Source: JBCFAY01 sp038562375
GTDB lineage: Bacteria > Bacillota > Clostridia > Christensenellales > CAG-138
DNA length: 64,000 nucleotides
Direction of reading: 5' to 3'
NCBI GenBank assembly: GCA_038562375.1
Contig: JBCFAY010000010.1
Location: forward strand, 1-64,000
Shown here one piece after another: positions 43,797 to 54,005 of this stretch. The position numbers and the translations under genes were made by a program. A model generated the notes under the pieces. It was not told the origin of the DNA and did not search any database. It saw nothing but the letters and a program-made list of their open reading frames with translations. Positions within the stretch are counted from its first letter, which is position 1. Each line of letters starts with the position of its first letter.

Positions 43797-43825
43797 GGGC
43801 AAAGGAGGTTTTCACTCCTTTGCCC
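43797..43825. promoter_or_regulatory. Strong hairpin between ygeY and ygeW
   Basis: Perfect 11-bp stem GGGCAAAGGAG/CTCCTTTGCCC with a 7-nt loop, but no T tract follows. It may be an mRNA processing or stabilising structure that sets different ygeY and ygeW levels. Confidence 0.6.
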
Positions 43826-43873
43826 GCCGCTCCCCGTAAAGCACAATATTATTAAGAATCGAGGAGGCTATAC

Positions 43874-45073
43874 ATGAGCAACGTCAACAATTTTACGGAT
43901 AGGCTGAATAAGCTCAGTTTCCAGAACATGTACCAGGGCGACTTCTTCCTGACCTGGGAGAAGACCCGCGACGAGCTCGAGGCGGTATTTACCGTCGCCG
44001 ACGCTCTCAGGCATTTAAGGGAGAACAACGTCTCCACGAAGATTTTCGATTCCGGCCTCGGCATCTCGCTCTTTAGGGACAATTCCACCCGCACGCGCTT
44101 TTCCTTCGCGTCCGCGTGCAACCTGCTGGGCCTCGAGGTCCAGGACCTCGACGAGGGCAAGAGCCAGATCGCTCACGGCGAAACCGTGCGCGAGACCGCG
44201 AACATGATCTCGTTCATGGCGGACGTCATCGGCATCCGCGACGATATGTACATCGGCAAGGGCAACCGCTATATGCGCGACGTGGTGGACGCGGTCACCG
44301 AAGGCCATAGGGACGGCGTGCTCGAGCAGAAGCCGACGCTCGTGAACCTCCAGTGCGATATCGACCATCCCACGCAGTCCATGGCGGACATGCTGCACCT
44401 GATCCACGAGTTCGGCGGCGTGGAGAACCTCAAGGGCAAGAAGATCGCGATGACCTGGGCGTATTCCCCGAGCTACGGCAAGCCCCTTTCCGTGCCGCAG
44501 GGCGTGATCGGCCTGATGACGCGCATGGGCATGGACGTCACGCTCGCGCATCCCGAGGGCTACGAGGTCATGGACGACGTCATCGCCGTCGCCAAAGCCA
44601 ACGCCAAGCAGTTCGGCGGCAAGTTCGAGATCACGAACTCCATGTCCGACGCCTTTAAGGGCGCGCACGTCGTGTACCCCAAGAGCTGGGCGCCGTTCAA
44701 GGCCATGGAGAAGCGCACGGAGCTCTACGGTAACAGCGATTTCGACGGCATCAAGAAGCTCGAAGGCGAGCTGCTCAAGCAGAACGCGCAGCATACGGAC
44801 TGGGAGTGCACCGAGGAGATGATGAGCCTGACCCACGAGAAGAAGGCGCTCTACCTGCACTGCCTGCCCGCCGACATCACCGACGTGTCCTGCAAGCAGG
44901 GCGAGGTCGCGGCGAGCGTGTTCGACCGCTACCGCGTGCCCCTTTACAAGCAGGCTTCCTTCAAGCCCTATGTCATCGCCGCGATGATCTTCCTCGCGAA
45001 GGTCAAGAACCCGCAGGCTATGCTCCAAAAGCTGGAGAGCGACGGCGTACTGCGCAGCGCGGGCGAGAAGTAA
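43874..45073 (+). CDS. ygeW: Knotted carbamoyltransferase YgeW
   Basis: The 399-residue carbamoyltransferase has the carbamoyl-phosphate site FRDNSTRTRFSF (STRTR), then HPTQSMADM and the HCLPADIT motif. Size and sequence style fit the knotted YgeW subfamily rather than ornithine or aspartate transcarbamoylase. In purine-degrading anaerobes it is proposed to use an acceptor arising from ring opening; a carbamate kinase to recover ATP is expected elsewhere. GAGGAGG precedes the ATG; a terminator follows. Confidence 0.94.
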   Translation: MSNVNNFTDRLNKLSFQNMYQGDFFLTWEKTRDELEAVFTVADALRHLRENNVSTKIFDSGLGISLFRDNSTRTRFSFASACNLLGLEVQDLDEGKSQIAHGETVRETANMISFMADVIGIRDDMYIGKGNRYMRDVVDAVTEGHRDGVLEQKPTLVNLQCDIDHPTQSMADMLHLIHEFGGVENLKGKKIAMTWAYSPSYGKPLSVPQGVIGLMTRMGMDVTLAHPEGYEVMDDVIAVAKANAKQFGGKFEITNSMSDAFKGAHVVYPKSWAPFKAMEKRTELYGNSDFDGIKKLEGELLKQNAQHTDWECTEEMMSLTHEKKALYLHCLPADITDVSCKQGEVAASVFDRYRVPLYKQASFKPYVIAAMIFLAKVKNPQAMLQKLESDGVLRSAGEK

Positions 45074-45128
45074 ACCCATATCAAAAAAGTGACGCAGCCG
45101 CTTGACAATCCCTGATTTTTTGACAGCC

Positions 45129-45162
45129 AAAGGCGTCCGGGCCAACCGGACGCCTTTGCTTT
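45129..45162 (+). terminator. Terminator of the ygeY-ygeW transcript
   Basis: Perfect 12-bp stem AAAGGCGTCCGG/CCGGACGCCTTT with a 5-nt loop, then GCTTTT. Confidence 0.85.
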
Positions 45163-45286
45163 TGGCCGAGGGCTTGGCCTCGCCCGCCATAATCCTTGCG
45201 CAAGCGGAGAATACTAGGGGCGAGCGGGACGCCGGCCGCGGCCGCGCGGAGCGCCCCGTAACCTTTGAAGCGAGGAGGAAATGCCC

Positions 45287-45460
45287 ATGGCAAAGGCGGG
45301 CATGCGCCGCCCGGACCCGAGCGAGCCGCACGGAACCGAGAGCGACATAAAGCAGCATTTTCCCAAGAACGAGGTGGAGCCGGTGCCCGAGATCCAGGGC
45401 AAGGCGAAAACCGGCAACAAGCGGGCGGGCAACGTCGTCGATCCGGGCGAGCCGCAGTAA
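45287..45460 (+). CDS. Conserved small hydrophilic protein (57 residues)
   Basis: The frame reads AKAGMRRPDPSEPHGTESD, IKQHFPKNEVEPVPEIQGKA and a Gly/Lys-rich tail ending in EPQ. The block GMRRPDPxEPHGTE...K-x-HFPKNE-x2-PVPEIQGKAK matches a very short, low-complexity Bacillota protein family known to me only as hypothetical. GAGGAGG is 8 nt before this ATG; another ATG lies 6 nt upstream but too close to the ribosome site. It has no membrane segment and is probably disordered. Confidence 0.8.
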   Translation: MAKAGMRRPDPSEPHGTESDIKQHFPKNEVEPVPEIQGKAKTGNKRAGNVVDPGEPQ

Positions 45461-45602
45461 ATCCGCGCACGGGACGGAGGCGGAACTGCCGCGGCTTTGT
45501 GCGCGGCGCACGGGCGGCGAATCGGAAAACGGCGGGAAATGCCGCCGTTCCGGGCGCGGGACGTTTTTCGCCCTTCGGGAAAACGCGGGAAATGCCATCC
45601 CC

Positions 45603-45639
45603 AAAAGCAAAGAAGGCTCCGGCATCGCTGGGCCTTCTT
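45603..45639 (-). terminator. Terminator of the pgk-tpiA-gpmI group
   Basis: On the minus strand: stem AAGAAGGC/GCCTTCTT with a 14-nt loop, then TGCTTTTGG. Confidence 0.65.
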
Positions 45640-45682
45640 GATTTTAACCGCTTTTCGGGCGCGGCGCGCCCGGGGATTTGCT

Positions 45683-47227
<1,545 letters not shown>

Positions 47228-47463
47228 ATTTCTAAGTTTGCTCCTAAATCTGTGTTCGCCCGGGGCGAACGTTCTTTGTTGCGCGGCCGCGCCCGTTCGG
47301 CCCGCCGATCAATCCCCCGCAAATCGCCCGCGGGTTCCGGCGCGCTCCGCGGCTTTCAATCCGTTCTTTTGCAGCGGCACGCGCGGCTTGGACGCACGGC
47401 GGGCCTCGCGAAAGCGGAGGGATCCGCTTTTAAGACGGGCCGATGCTTATGCCTTGCCGGGAT

Positions 47464-48234
47464 TCACGACGCGCGCGAAAACGGCTGGTTGTGGTGCACG
47501 ATGCGCGCGAACTCCTCGGCCTTGAGGCTCGCGCCGCCGATCAGCCCGCCGTCGATCTCGGGCATGGACATCAGTCCGTCCACGTTCTTGGCGTTCATGC
47601 TTCCGCCGTACTGGATGCGCACCTTCCCGGCGGTATCCTCCCCGTACAGCGACGCGATGATTGAACGGATCACGCCGATGGTCTCGTTCGCCTGTTCGTC
47701 CGTGGCGGTGCGGCCGGTGCCGATGGCCCAGACCGGCTCGTAAGCGATGACGAGCGCCTCCGCGGCCTCGGCGGGAATGTCCCTGAGCGCGGCGACGGTC
47801 TGCCGCTTTACGACGGCGTCGGTCTCCCCGCTTTCGCGCTCCTCGAGGACCTCGCCGACGCAGATGATCGGCGTGATACCGGCGGCGATCGCCGCCTTCG
47901 CGCGCTCGTTCACGGTCTGATCGGTCTCGCCGAAGTATTGCCTGCGCTCGCTGTGCCCGACGATGGCGTAGGAAACGCCGAGCTCGCGGAGCATGGAAGC
48001 GCTGATCTCGCCCGTGAACGCGCCCTTTTGCGCCCAGTGGACGTTCTGCGCGCCGAGCGCGATGTTCGTGCCCCGGACGAGCTCGCCCGCGAGGGCGAGG
48101 TTGCAGGCGGGCGGGCAGATCACCACGTCGCACGCGGCGCCCTGAACGAGGGGGATGATCTCCTGAATCAGCGTTTTCGCCTCGGAAGGCGTGGTGTTCA
48201 TTTTCCAGTTGCCGGCGATGATGGCCTTGCGCAT
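47464..48234 (-). CDS. tpiA: Triosephosphate isomerase
   Basis: The 256-residue TIM barrel has GNWKMN at residues 7-12, catalytic His in YAIVGHSERR and catalytic Glu in VIAYEPVWAIGTG, with the phosphate loop YGGSMNAKN. GGGAGGAA precedes the ATG. It lies between pgk and gpmI on the same strand. Confidence 0.98.
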   Translation of the reverse strand: MRKAIIAGNWKMNTTPSEAKTLIQEIIPLVQGAACDVVICPPACNLALAGELVRGTNIALGAQNVHWAQKGAFTGEISASMLRELGVSYAIVGHSERRQYFGETDQTVNERAKAAIAAGITPIICVGEVLEERESGETDAVVKRQTVAALRDIPAEAAEALVIAYEPVWAIGTGRTATDEQANETIGVIRSIIASLYGEDTAGKVRIQYGGSMNAKNVDGLMSMPEIDGGLIGGASLKAEEFARIVHHNQPFSRAS

Positions 48235-48323
48235 TGTGTTCCTCCCATAACCTCAAAATCCTGTTGCGTGTAAACCGCTTAAGCGCGTCGCCCCGCTTGA
48301 AAGGCGGCGCGATGCGGCCAAAG

Positions 48324-49514
48324 TTACCTCTTGTCGTTGAGCGCCGCGACGCCGGGCAGCTCCTTGCCCTCCAGATACTCGAGCGACGCGCCGCCGCCGG
48401 TGGAAATATGGGTCATCTTCGCGGCGAAGCCGAGCTTTTTGACCGCGCTCGCCGAATCGCCGCCGCCGATGATCGTGACGCCCTTACATTCTGCGCAGGC
48501 GGCGGCGACCGCCGCGGTGCCCTTGGCGAATTCGGGGAACTCGAACACGCCCATAGGCCCGTTCCAGATCACGGTTCCGGCGCTTTTGATCTTTTCGGCG
48601 TAGAGCGCGGCGGTCTTTTCGCCGATGTCCATGCCCATCATACCCTTGGGCATCGCGTCGACGGCGACGGTCCTGTGCGGCGAATCCGCCGCGAAGGCTT
48701 CCGCTATCACGGTATCGACGGGGAGCAGCAGTTCCACATTGCGGCTCTTCGCCTCTTTTAAGAGCTCGCCCGCGAGCTCCACGCTTTCTGCGTCGAGCAG
48801 GGAAGCGCCGATCTCGTAGCCTTGCGCCTTAAAAAACGTATAGGCCATGCCGCCGCCGATGAGCAGCACGTCGCACTTTGTGAGAAGGTTTTTGATCACG
48901 CCGATCTTGTCCTGCACCTTTGCGCCGCCGAGTATGGCGACGAACGGACGCTCGGGGTCCTCGAGCGCCTTGCCCATCACGTCGAGCTCCTTGCCGATCA
49001 GAAAGCCCGCGACGGCGGGCAGGTACGCCGCCACGCCGACGGTGGAAGCGTGCGCGCGGTGCACCGTGCCGAACGCGTCGGAAACATAGAGCTCCGCGAG
49101 GGAGGCGAGCTCGCGCGCGAACCCGGGATCGTTATCGGTTTCTTCCTTATGGAAGCGCAGGTTCTCCAGGAGCACGATATCGCCTTCCTTGAGCGCGGCG
49201 ACGGCGCTTTGGGCGGGCTCGCCGACCGCGTCGGACGCGAAGGAGACGTTGACGCCGGGCAAGAGCTCCGCGAGGCGCTTTGCGACGGGCGCGAGCGAGA
49301 ACGCGGGATCGGGCTTGCCCTTGGGCCGGCCGAGGTGCGAGCAGAGGATCACCTTCGCGCCGTGCTCGATCAGATACCGGATCGTGGGGAGCGCCGCGGA
49401 GATCCGCTTATCGTCGCTCACGTTGAGATTCTCGTCGAGCGGGACGTTGAAGTCGACGCGGACCAATACCTTTTTGCCTTTTACGGGCACGTCAAGAACG
49501 GTCATCTTAGGCAT
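48324..49514 (-). CDS. pgk: Phosphoglycerate kinase
   Basis: The 396-residue two-domain kinase of lower glycolysis has RVDFNVPLDE near residue 20, the SHLGRPKGKPD loop, LLENLRFHKEE, the ATP-site GGAKVQDKI and the C-terminal GGGDSASAVKKLG. AGGAGG precedes the ATG. It heads the glycolytic group after an unusually long leader of about 315 nt. gapA is not in the window. Confidence 0.98.
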   Translation of the reverse strand: MPKMTVLDVPVKGKKVLVRVDFNVPLDENLNVSDDKRISAALPTIRYLIEHGAKVILCSHLGRPKGKPDPAFSLAPVAKRLAELLPGVNVSFASDAVGEPAQSAVAALKEGDIVLLENLRFHKEETDNDPGFARELASLAELYVSDAFGTVHRAHASTVGVAAYLPAVAGFLIGKELDVMGKALEDPERPFVAILGGAKVQDKIGVIKNLLTKCDVLLIGGGMAYTFFKAQGYEIGASLLDAESVELAGELLKEAKSRNVELLLPVDTVIAEAFAADSPHRTVAVDAMPKGMMGMDIGEKTAALYAEKIKSAGTVIWNGPMGVFEFPEFAKGTAAVAAACAECKGVTIIGGGDSASAVKKLGFAAKMTHISTGGGASLEYLEGKELPGVAALNDKR

Positions 49515-49836
49515 ATTCGCAAAATCCTCCTATTAAATATCCATAATCGATCGGCGAACGCCGTAAATACATGGTTCCGCTCGATGCCCGAGCCGGCGGG
49601 GATCGCGCCCGATTCGACGCTTTGGGGCGCGGTCCATCGTTATCGTCGGCCGGAACCGCCGCCGCTATACCCTCCAAGCTCCTTCGCCGCACCCAAAACA
49701 GCGGCTTTGAGGCCGAAGGAGTCCGGGCGGGGAAAGCACGGCGGCGCGCAAAGGCGCATTGAGCGCAGCGGCGGCTTGCTTTGCCGCCCTCGAAGCCGCG
49801 TGGATCCGGCTCCTTTTTATCCCCATATTACCTGTC

Positions 49837-49864
49837 ATTGTACCACAATACGATAAGAGCGCAA
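49837..49864 (-). promoter_or_regulatory. Promoter of the pgk group
   Basis: On the minus strand: TTGCGC, 16-bp spacer, TACAAT. It is about 315 nt upstream of the pgk ATG. Confidence 0.6.
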
Positions 49865-49967
49865 AGGTTTTTGCCGCAATCGCGCGGGAAGTTCAAAACG
49901 ATTTGAATTCCCGATAAGGATAAAAGCGGAGTTTATGGTTTGTTCACATCGTGCGCATCGCCCCGCC

Positions 49968-49997
49968 TTGCTTTAAAACGCGGGGCGATGGTATAAT
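49968..49997 (+). promoter_or_regulatory. Promoter of the lipoprotein gene at 50042
   Basis: TTGCTT, 18-bp spacer, perfect TATAAT; GAGGAGG lies before the ATG. Confidence 0.7.
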
Positions 49998-50041
49998 ATT
50001 AGGCACGAAAACGCCGCCGTGCGCCTTCGAGGAGGACGATC

Positions 50042-50929
50042 ATGAAAAAAGCGTTCCCGGCCCTGTGCCTGTTCCTGTGCTGCCTGCTTCTTGCAGCCGC
50101 GGCGCTTTCGGGCTGCGCCAAGGAGGACGAGATCATCACGATCAACGCGGACGGGACACAGGCGGCTCCCGGATCCGCCGCGCCGGGCACGCCCGAGCCC
50201 TCGATCACGCCCGCGCCCGCGATCACGCCGCAGCCGCGCATGGACGTCGCCCTAAGCTCGGACGCGCAGGAGGGAGCGCCCTCGGCGTCGCCCCGGGAGG
50301 GCGTGACGGAGATCAAGAGCGAGGGGAACACCGCCCAGGTCGGCGTGACCAACGCCGTCGCGTATGTCTTTGATCTGGACGGCGAAAAGCAGCTTTACGG
50401 CGCGGTCGAATACAAAAACGTGGGGGACTGCACGGTGAATATCGAGCGGGCGTCGTTCACGTTTACTTACGCCGGAGGCAAGCAGGATGTGTCCTTCGAG
50501 CCGCCGCTCGCGGAGTATGACTGCGTCGCCCCGGACGCAACGGGGTATCTCGTATACTACGGGCCGTGGGAAGGCGGAGCCTTGCCCGAGGGGAGCGTGA
50601 CGCTTTCTTCCAAGCTCGTCGCAAAAAAGAGCGCGGGCGAGCGCCTCGATATGGCGGTAAGCGATCTGTACCTCGCGCGCAACTATCCCGGGTTCTGCAC
50701 GCTTTCGGGAACGCTTTCGCTCAAGAGCGCGGGCGAGTGCGAAATGAACATGGTGTATGTGGGCTTCTACGGCGCTTCGGGCGAGTTTTTGGGCGCGTGG
50801 AACTTCACGCGCAACGCGCTTTTCTCGCAGGGGGAAAGCAAGCGCTTCAGCGTGCAGATGACGGGCCTGCCGATCGAGGACCTTGAAACCCGCGCCGCGA
50901 CGTTCCGGGCGGCGGCCTACGGATTCTAA
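50042..50929 (+). CDS. Predicted lipoprotein with FxLYD-like beta domain
   Basis: The 295-residue protein has a signal peptide with Lys-Lys, a Leu/Cys/Ala-rich core and lipobox LSGC (Cys about 24), then a Pro/Ala/Thr-rich spacer (about 35-85) as in many wall-spanning lipoproteins. The rest forms two beta-rich repeats; both contain the FxLYD-type pattern of an amino-terminal YGAVEYKNVGDCTVNI / LSGTLSLKSAGECEMN and a later hydrophobic strand. It is probably surface-exposed. No neighbour suggests a specific role. Confidence 0.75.
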   Translation: MKKAFPALCLFLCCLLLAAAALSGCAKEDEIITINADGTQAAPGSAAPGTPEPSITPAPAITPQPRMDVALSSDAQEGAPSASPREGVTEIKSEGNTAQVGVTNAVAYVFDLDGEKQLYGAVEYKNVGDCTVNIERASFTFTYAGGKQDVSFEPPLAEYDCVAPDATGYLVYYGPWEGGALPEGSVTLSSKLVAKKSAGERLDMAVSDLYLARNYPGFCTLSGTLSLKSAGECEMNMVYVGFYGASGEFLGAWNFTRNALFSQGESKRFSVQMTGLPIEDLETRAATFRAAAYGF

Positions 50930-51189
50930 ACGGCGGCATTGCCGCAAATAAACGCGCTTTAGCGCGCGGCGATAAGAAACCATTTGGGAAGTTCGCCAAA
51001 CAACATTTATTAATTAAGGTTTAAATCATTATATCCGTCCCGCTGCGCCGCAGTCTTTCAAAAACGCTACGGCGTTATTGCCTTTTTGCCATGGTTTGGA
51101 GGCGGAAAATCTCAGTCGAAAGGACTTTTACATACAAGCAATTGTCGGTGGGATTTTCTGAAACAAGCTTTTCGGAAAGGAATAACAGC

Positions 51190-51948
51190 ATGGATATCAT
51201 TACGGTCAACCCGGAGAATATTGAGCGCGAACATATCTGCTGCGCCATATCGGACGTAAAGGGCGAGACCTGCGTATCCTCAAAGAAAGCGTGGATGAAA
51301 GAACGCTTTGAGGACGGATTGGTATTTCGCAAACTCGATGCCCGGGGTAAGGTGTTTATTGAATATATCCCCGCTGAAAAGGCATGGTGCCCAATCTCGG
51401 CGCCCGGCTATATGCACATCAACTGTTTCTGGGTATCCGGGCAATTCAAGGGACAAGGCCATGCCAACCGGCTTCTCGCACAATGCGTCGAGGACGCGAA
51501 AGCAAAAGGAAAATGCGGACTGACCGCCCTTTCCTCAACAAAGAAGATGCCGTTTTTATCCGACCCAAAGCATTTGAAATACAAGGGCTTCCAGGTGGCG
51601 GATACGGCGGCGCCGTATTATGAGCTTTTGTATCTGCCGTTTGATGGAAATGCGCCTGTGCCTGAATTCAAAGATTGCGTCAAACAGGGTAAAATCAGTG
51701 AAAAAGGCATGGTGCTCTATTACTCCAATCAGTGTCCGCATACGGATAAATACGCTCCCATCATCGAGCAGATCGCGCGGCAGCATGGCGCGACGCTGAC
51801 GCTGCGTAAAATCGAAACGACCGATCAGGCTCGGAATGCTCCCGCGCCGTTTACGACATACAGCTTTTTTTACAATGGGAGTTTCGTTACAAACGAGATC
51901 TTTTCGGAAAAGAAGTTTGAGAAATTTTTACAGGAAAACGGGCTTTGA
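51190..51948 (+). CDS. GNAT acetyltransferase with C-terminal YoaP domain
   Basis: Residues 1-150 of this 252-residue protein form a GNAT domain (HINCFWVSGQFKGQGHANRLL with the acetyl-CoA loop). Residues about 170-252 match the YoaP-like thioredoxin-related extension (YYSNQCPHTDKYAPIIEQIA, TTYSFFYNGSFVTNEIFSEKKFEKF). This two-domain form is common in Bacillota; the acceptor is unknown. GGAAAGGAA precedes the ATG; the longer upstream frame lacks a ribosome site. Confidence 0.88.
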   Translation: MDIITVNPENIEREHICCAISDVKGETCVSSKKAWMKERFEDGLVFRKLDARGKVFIEYIPAEKAWCPISAPGYMHINCFWVSGQFKGQGHANRLLAQCVEDAKAKGKCGLTALSSTKKMPFLSDPKHLKYKGFQVADTAAPYYELLYLPFDGNAPVPEFKDCVKQGKISEKGMVLYYSNQCPHTDKYAPIIEQIARQHGATLTLRKIETTDQARNAPAPFTTYSFFYNGSFVTNEIFSEKKFEKFLQENGL

Positions 51949-52149
51949 TCCGTAAGGCAGGTTCGGCGGCCGGGCGGCATCCTCCATCCGGCAACAGGAT
52001 ATTTTGAAGAAGGGATGAGGCTGCGTTCCCGGTATAACGAATGTCCGGCTGCCGTATAAAATTTTCTTTTTTGCTTCCCGGGCCCTCAACAACGGGTTTT
52101 CGATCGAAACGGTGTGGCCGCGATTGCCGCTGCGCCGTTTTTGGCTATT

Positions 52150-52390
52150 TAGGAGCGCGGCGAACTGCATTACGTCCCGCGCTCCATAGACATCGCTATC
52201 GACGATAAAAAATTATATGGCCGGGCGGATCTATAAGGCCGTCAGGAACGCGCCGAGGCTCCCGAACCCGCTGTTTCGCAGCTTCCTTCTCAAGATGATG
52301 GCGGGGATGCAGAAGAAGAACGACTGGAACAAAACCGACAGGGACCATTGGGAAACGCAGGGCTGGCTCGCCCACAGCAGGCCGTTTTAG
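52150..52390 (+). pseudogene. Degraded gene end, possibly of a flavodoxin-like FMN reductase
   Basis: One frame reads ELHYVPRSIDIAIDDKKLYG before a stop at about 52234. An overlapping frame from 52217 continues KAVRNAPRLPNPLFRSFLLK, MMAGMQKKNDWNKTDRDHW and ends GWLAHSRPF at 52390. Together they look like the C-terminal part of a protein broken by a frameshift. The DHW-x3-GWL ending resembles some Clostridial NADPH-dependent FMN reductase/flavodoxin proteins, but the match is weak. The 5' part is absent. Confidence 0.4.
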
Positions 52391-52480
52391 GGCCCGGGCG
52401 GCGATAAGCGGAACATTTTTAACGCCCGGGCGACATTGAAAAGGCTGTTTAACGCCCGGGGCGGCATTGAGCGGCAATGA
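52388..52480 (+). repeat. Three imperfect tandem GC-rich repeats
   Basis: Three spaced copies of a GCCCGGGCGGC-GATAA / GCCCGGGCGACATTGA / GCCCGGGGCGGCATTGA motif follow the gene remnant, each preceded by T-rich bases. Confidence 0.5.
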
Positions 52481-52484
52481 AAAT

Positions 52485-52520
52485 GCCGACGGACGCAGTC
52501 TGCGTCCGTCGGCGCTTTTT
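52485..52520. terminator. Strong terminator between the remnant and the MFS gene
   Basis: Perfect 13-bp stem GCCGACGGACGCA/TGCGTCCGTCGGC with a 3-nt loop, followed by GCTTTTT on plus and ATTTTCATT on minus; it probably serves the convergent MFS gene. Confidence 0.85.
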
Positions 52521-52584
52521 CAGTTCAAGGCATTGCGATGCTGTTCCGGCTTCTTCGGGCAGGCCCTTCCGAGCCCGCGCAGGC

Positions 52585-53871
52585 TCAGTCCGCCGTATCG
52601 AACGCCTCGAGGCGCGACGCGGGGGCCTGGGGCCTGTTGTCCCCGTGGCGGGAGAGGCTCATCGTGACGAAGGAGAGCGCGACGAGCACCGCCGCGTAGG
52701 GGAACAGCGTCCAATATCCGACGTGCTCCAAGAGCGTGCCGCTCACGATGGGCGTGACGATCTGCGCCGCCATCGAGAACGTGTAGTAATACCCGGTGTA
52801 TTTTCCAACGTCGCTGCCCCGGCTCAATTCGACGACCATCGGGTAGCTGTTGACGTTGATGGCCGCCCACGCGAAGCCGACCACCAGGAACATCGCGTAC
52901 AGCGCCGGGTGGAACCGGTCCGCCGCGACCGCGCCGATGACGAAACAGGCGCACAGCAGCAGGATGCCGAGCTGTATGATGCGCTTTCTGCCGAATTTGG
53001 AGGAGAGCATGCCGATCGGGATGTAGGAGACCATCGCGCCCCCGGTCGCGATCAAAAGGCAGTTGGCCGCGCCGCCGACGCCCTGTCCCCATTGCGTTGC
53101 GGCGTATTTTGTAAACGCCGTGGTCACCGCGTTATAGCCCATGTACCAGAACGCGACGGACAAAAGGATCAGAAGGAGGCTGCGCATGACGTCGGGCGAA
53201 AGCTTATTCCCCCCGGCATCCGCGGTTTCGGCCGCCTCCTTGGCGGGGTCGACCCCGTAGTTGATCTTGCGCATCTCGTCTACGAGCGTCTTTTCGCGGA
53301 TGGTCAGGCTCAGTACGACGGTCGAAAGGATCATCAGCACGGCGACGGCGAGGAACACGAACAGATAATCCTCTCCGCCCGAGGCGGTTTTGGTCACAAG
53401 GAGCTTGACGATCACGAGCGAGAGAGCCCCGCCGAGCGTGCCCATCAGGTTGATGACCGCGTTCCCCTTGCTCCGAAGGGGCTTCGGCGTAACGTCCGGC
53501 ATGAGCGCCACGGCGGGAGAGCGGTATGTGCCCATGCACAAGAGAAGCAGCCCGAGCGCGACGAAGAACAGCGCGAGCGATTTGCTCCGGTCCGCGAGCG
53601 GCAGTATCACGATGAGCACGGCGGCCGCGAGCGCGCCGCCCACGATGAAGGGCATCCGCTTTCCCGCGCGGTCGCTGATCGCGCCGAAGAGCGGCAAAAG
53701 AAAGAGCGCGAGGATGTTGTCGAGCGCCATGATCACGCCCGCCATGCTGTCGCCCACATGGAAGGTGTTCTTGAGCATCAGGGGAACCAGACCGTCGTAG
53801 ACCTGCCAAAAGGTACAGATCGAAAAAAACGCGAGACCCACAAGGAAAGTGCGCTTGTAATTCAGCTGCAT
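52585..53871 (-). CDS. MFS transporter (SLC45/GPH-like)
   Basis: The 428-residue protein has 12 hydrophobic segments with a long cytoplasmic loop in the middle (about 205-235). Features such as FWQVYDGLVPLMLKNTFH near TM1, LALFLLPLFGAISDRAGKRMPF (the MFS motif A-like loop) and PAVALMPDVTPKPLRSKGNA resemble sugar/sucrose-type MFS permeases of the SLC45/GPH kind. The substrate is unknown. GGGGGAGG precedes the ATG. Confidence 0.88.
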   Translation of the reverse strand: MQLNYKRTFLVGLAFFSICTFWQVYDGLVPLMLKNTFHVGDSMAGVIMALDNILALFLLPLFGAISDRAGKRMPFIVGGALAAAVLIVILPLADRSKSLALFFVALGLLLLCMGTYRSPAVALMPDVTPKPLRSKGNAVINLMGTLGGALSLVIVKLLVTKTASGGEDYLFVFLAVAVLMILSTVVLSLTIREKTLVDEMRKINYGVDPAKEAAETADAGGNKLSPDVMRSLLLILLSVAFWYMGYNAVTTAFTKYAATQWGQGVGGAANCLLIATGGAMVSYIPIGMLSSKFGRKRIIQLGILLLCACFVIGAVAADRFHPALYAMFLVVGFAWAAINVNSYPMVVELSRGSDVGKYTGYYYTFSMAAQIVTPIVSGTLLEHVGYWTLFPYAAVLVALSFVTMSLSRHGDNRPQAPASRLEAFDTAD

Positions 53872-53905
53872 GGGTTCCTCCCCCGATTTGAATGTCGTTT
53901 TATGC

Positions 53906-53921
53906 TGGTATCATGATACCA
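53906..53921. promoter_or_regulatory. Perfect 16-bp palindrome upstream of the MFS gene
   Basis: TGGTATCATGATACCA lies about 35 bp before the MFS start codon, in the region expected for its promoter, and is a likely operator. Confidence 0.6.
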
Positions 53922-53976
53922 CATCGCCGGAATGTGTGGGAAATAATTCATGCGGCGCGCTGAAAAGCGCTTCCGC

Positions 53977-54005
53977 TTGACGGGCTGCACGCTTCGGCGT
54001 ATGAT
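53977..54005 (+). promoter_or_regulatory. Orphan promoter-like sequence
   Basis: TTGACG, 17-bp spacer, TATGAT, directed toward the 3' end of the EamA gene; no gene follows on this strand before MATE. Confidence 0.45.

Larger units (their letters stand above)
49515..50041. other. Divergent intergenic region of pgk and the FxLYD-type lipoprotein gene
   Basis: It holds the pgk promoter with its long leader (about 49515-49830, GC-rich, several GGCGGC/GCCGCC stems) and the lipoprotein promoter at 49968-49997. No supported open frame. Confidence 0.55.
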
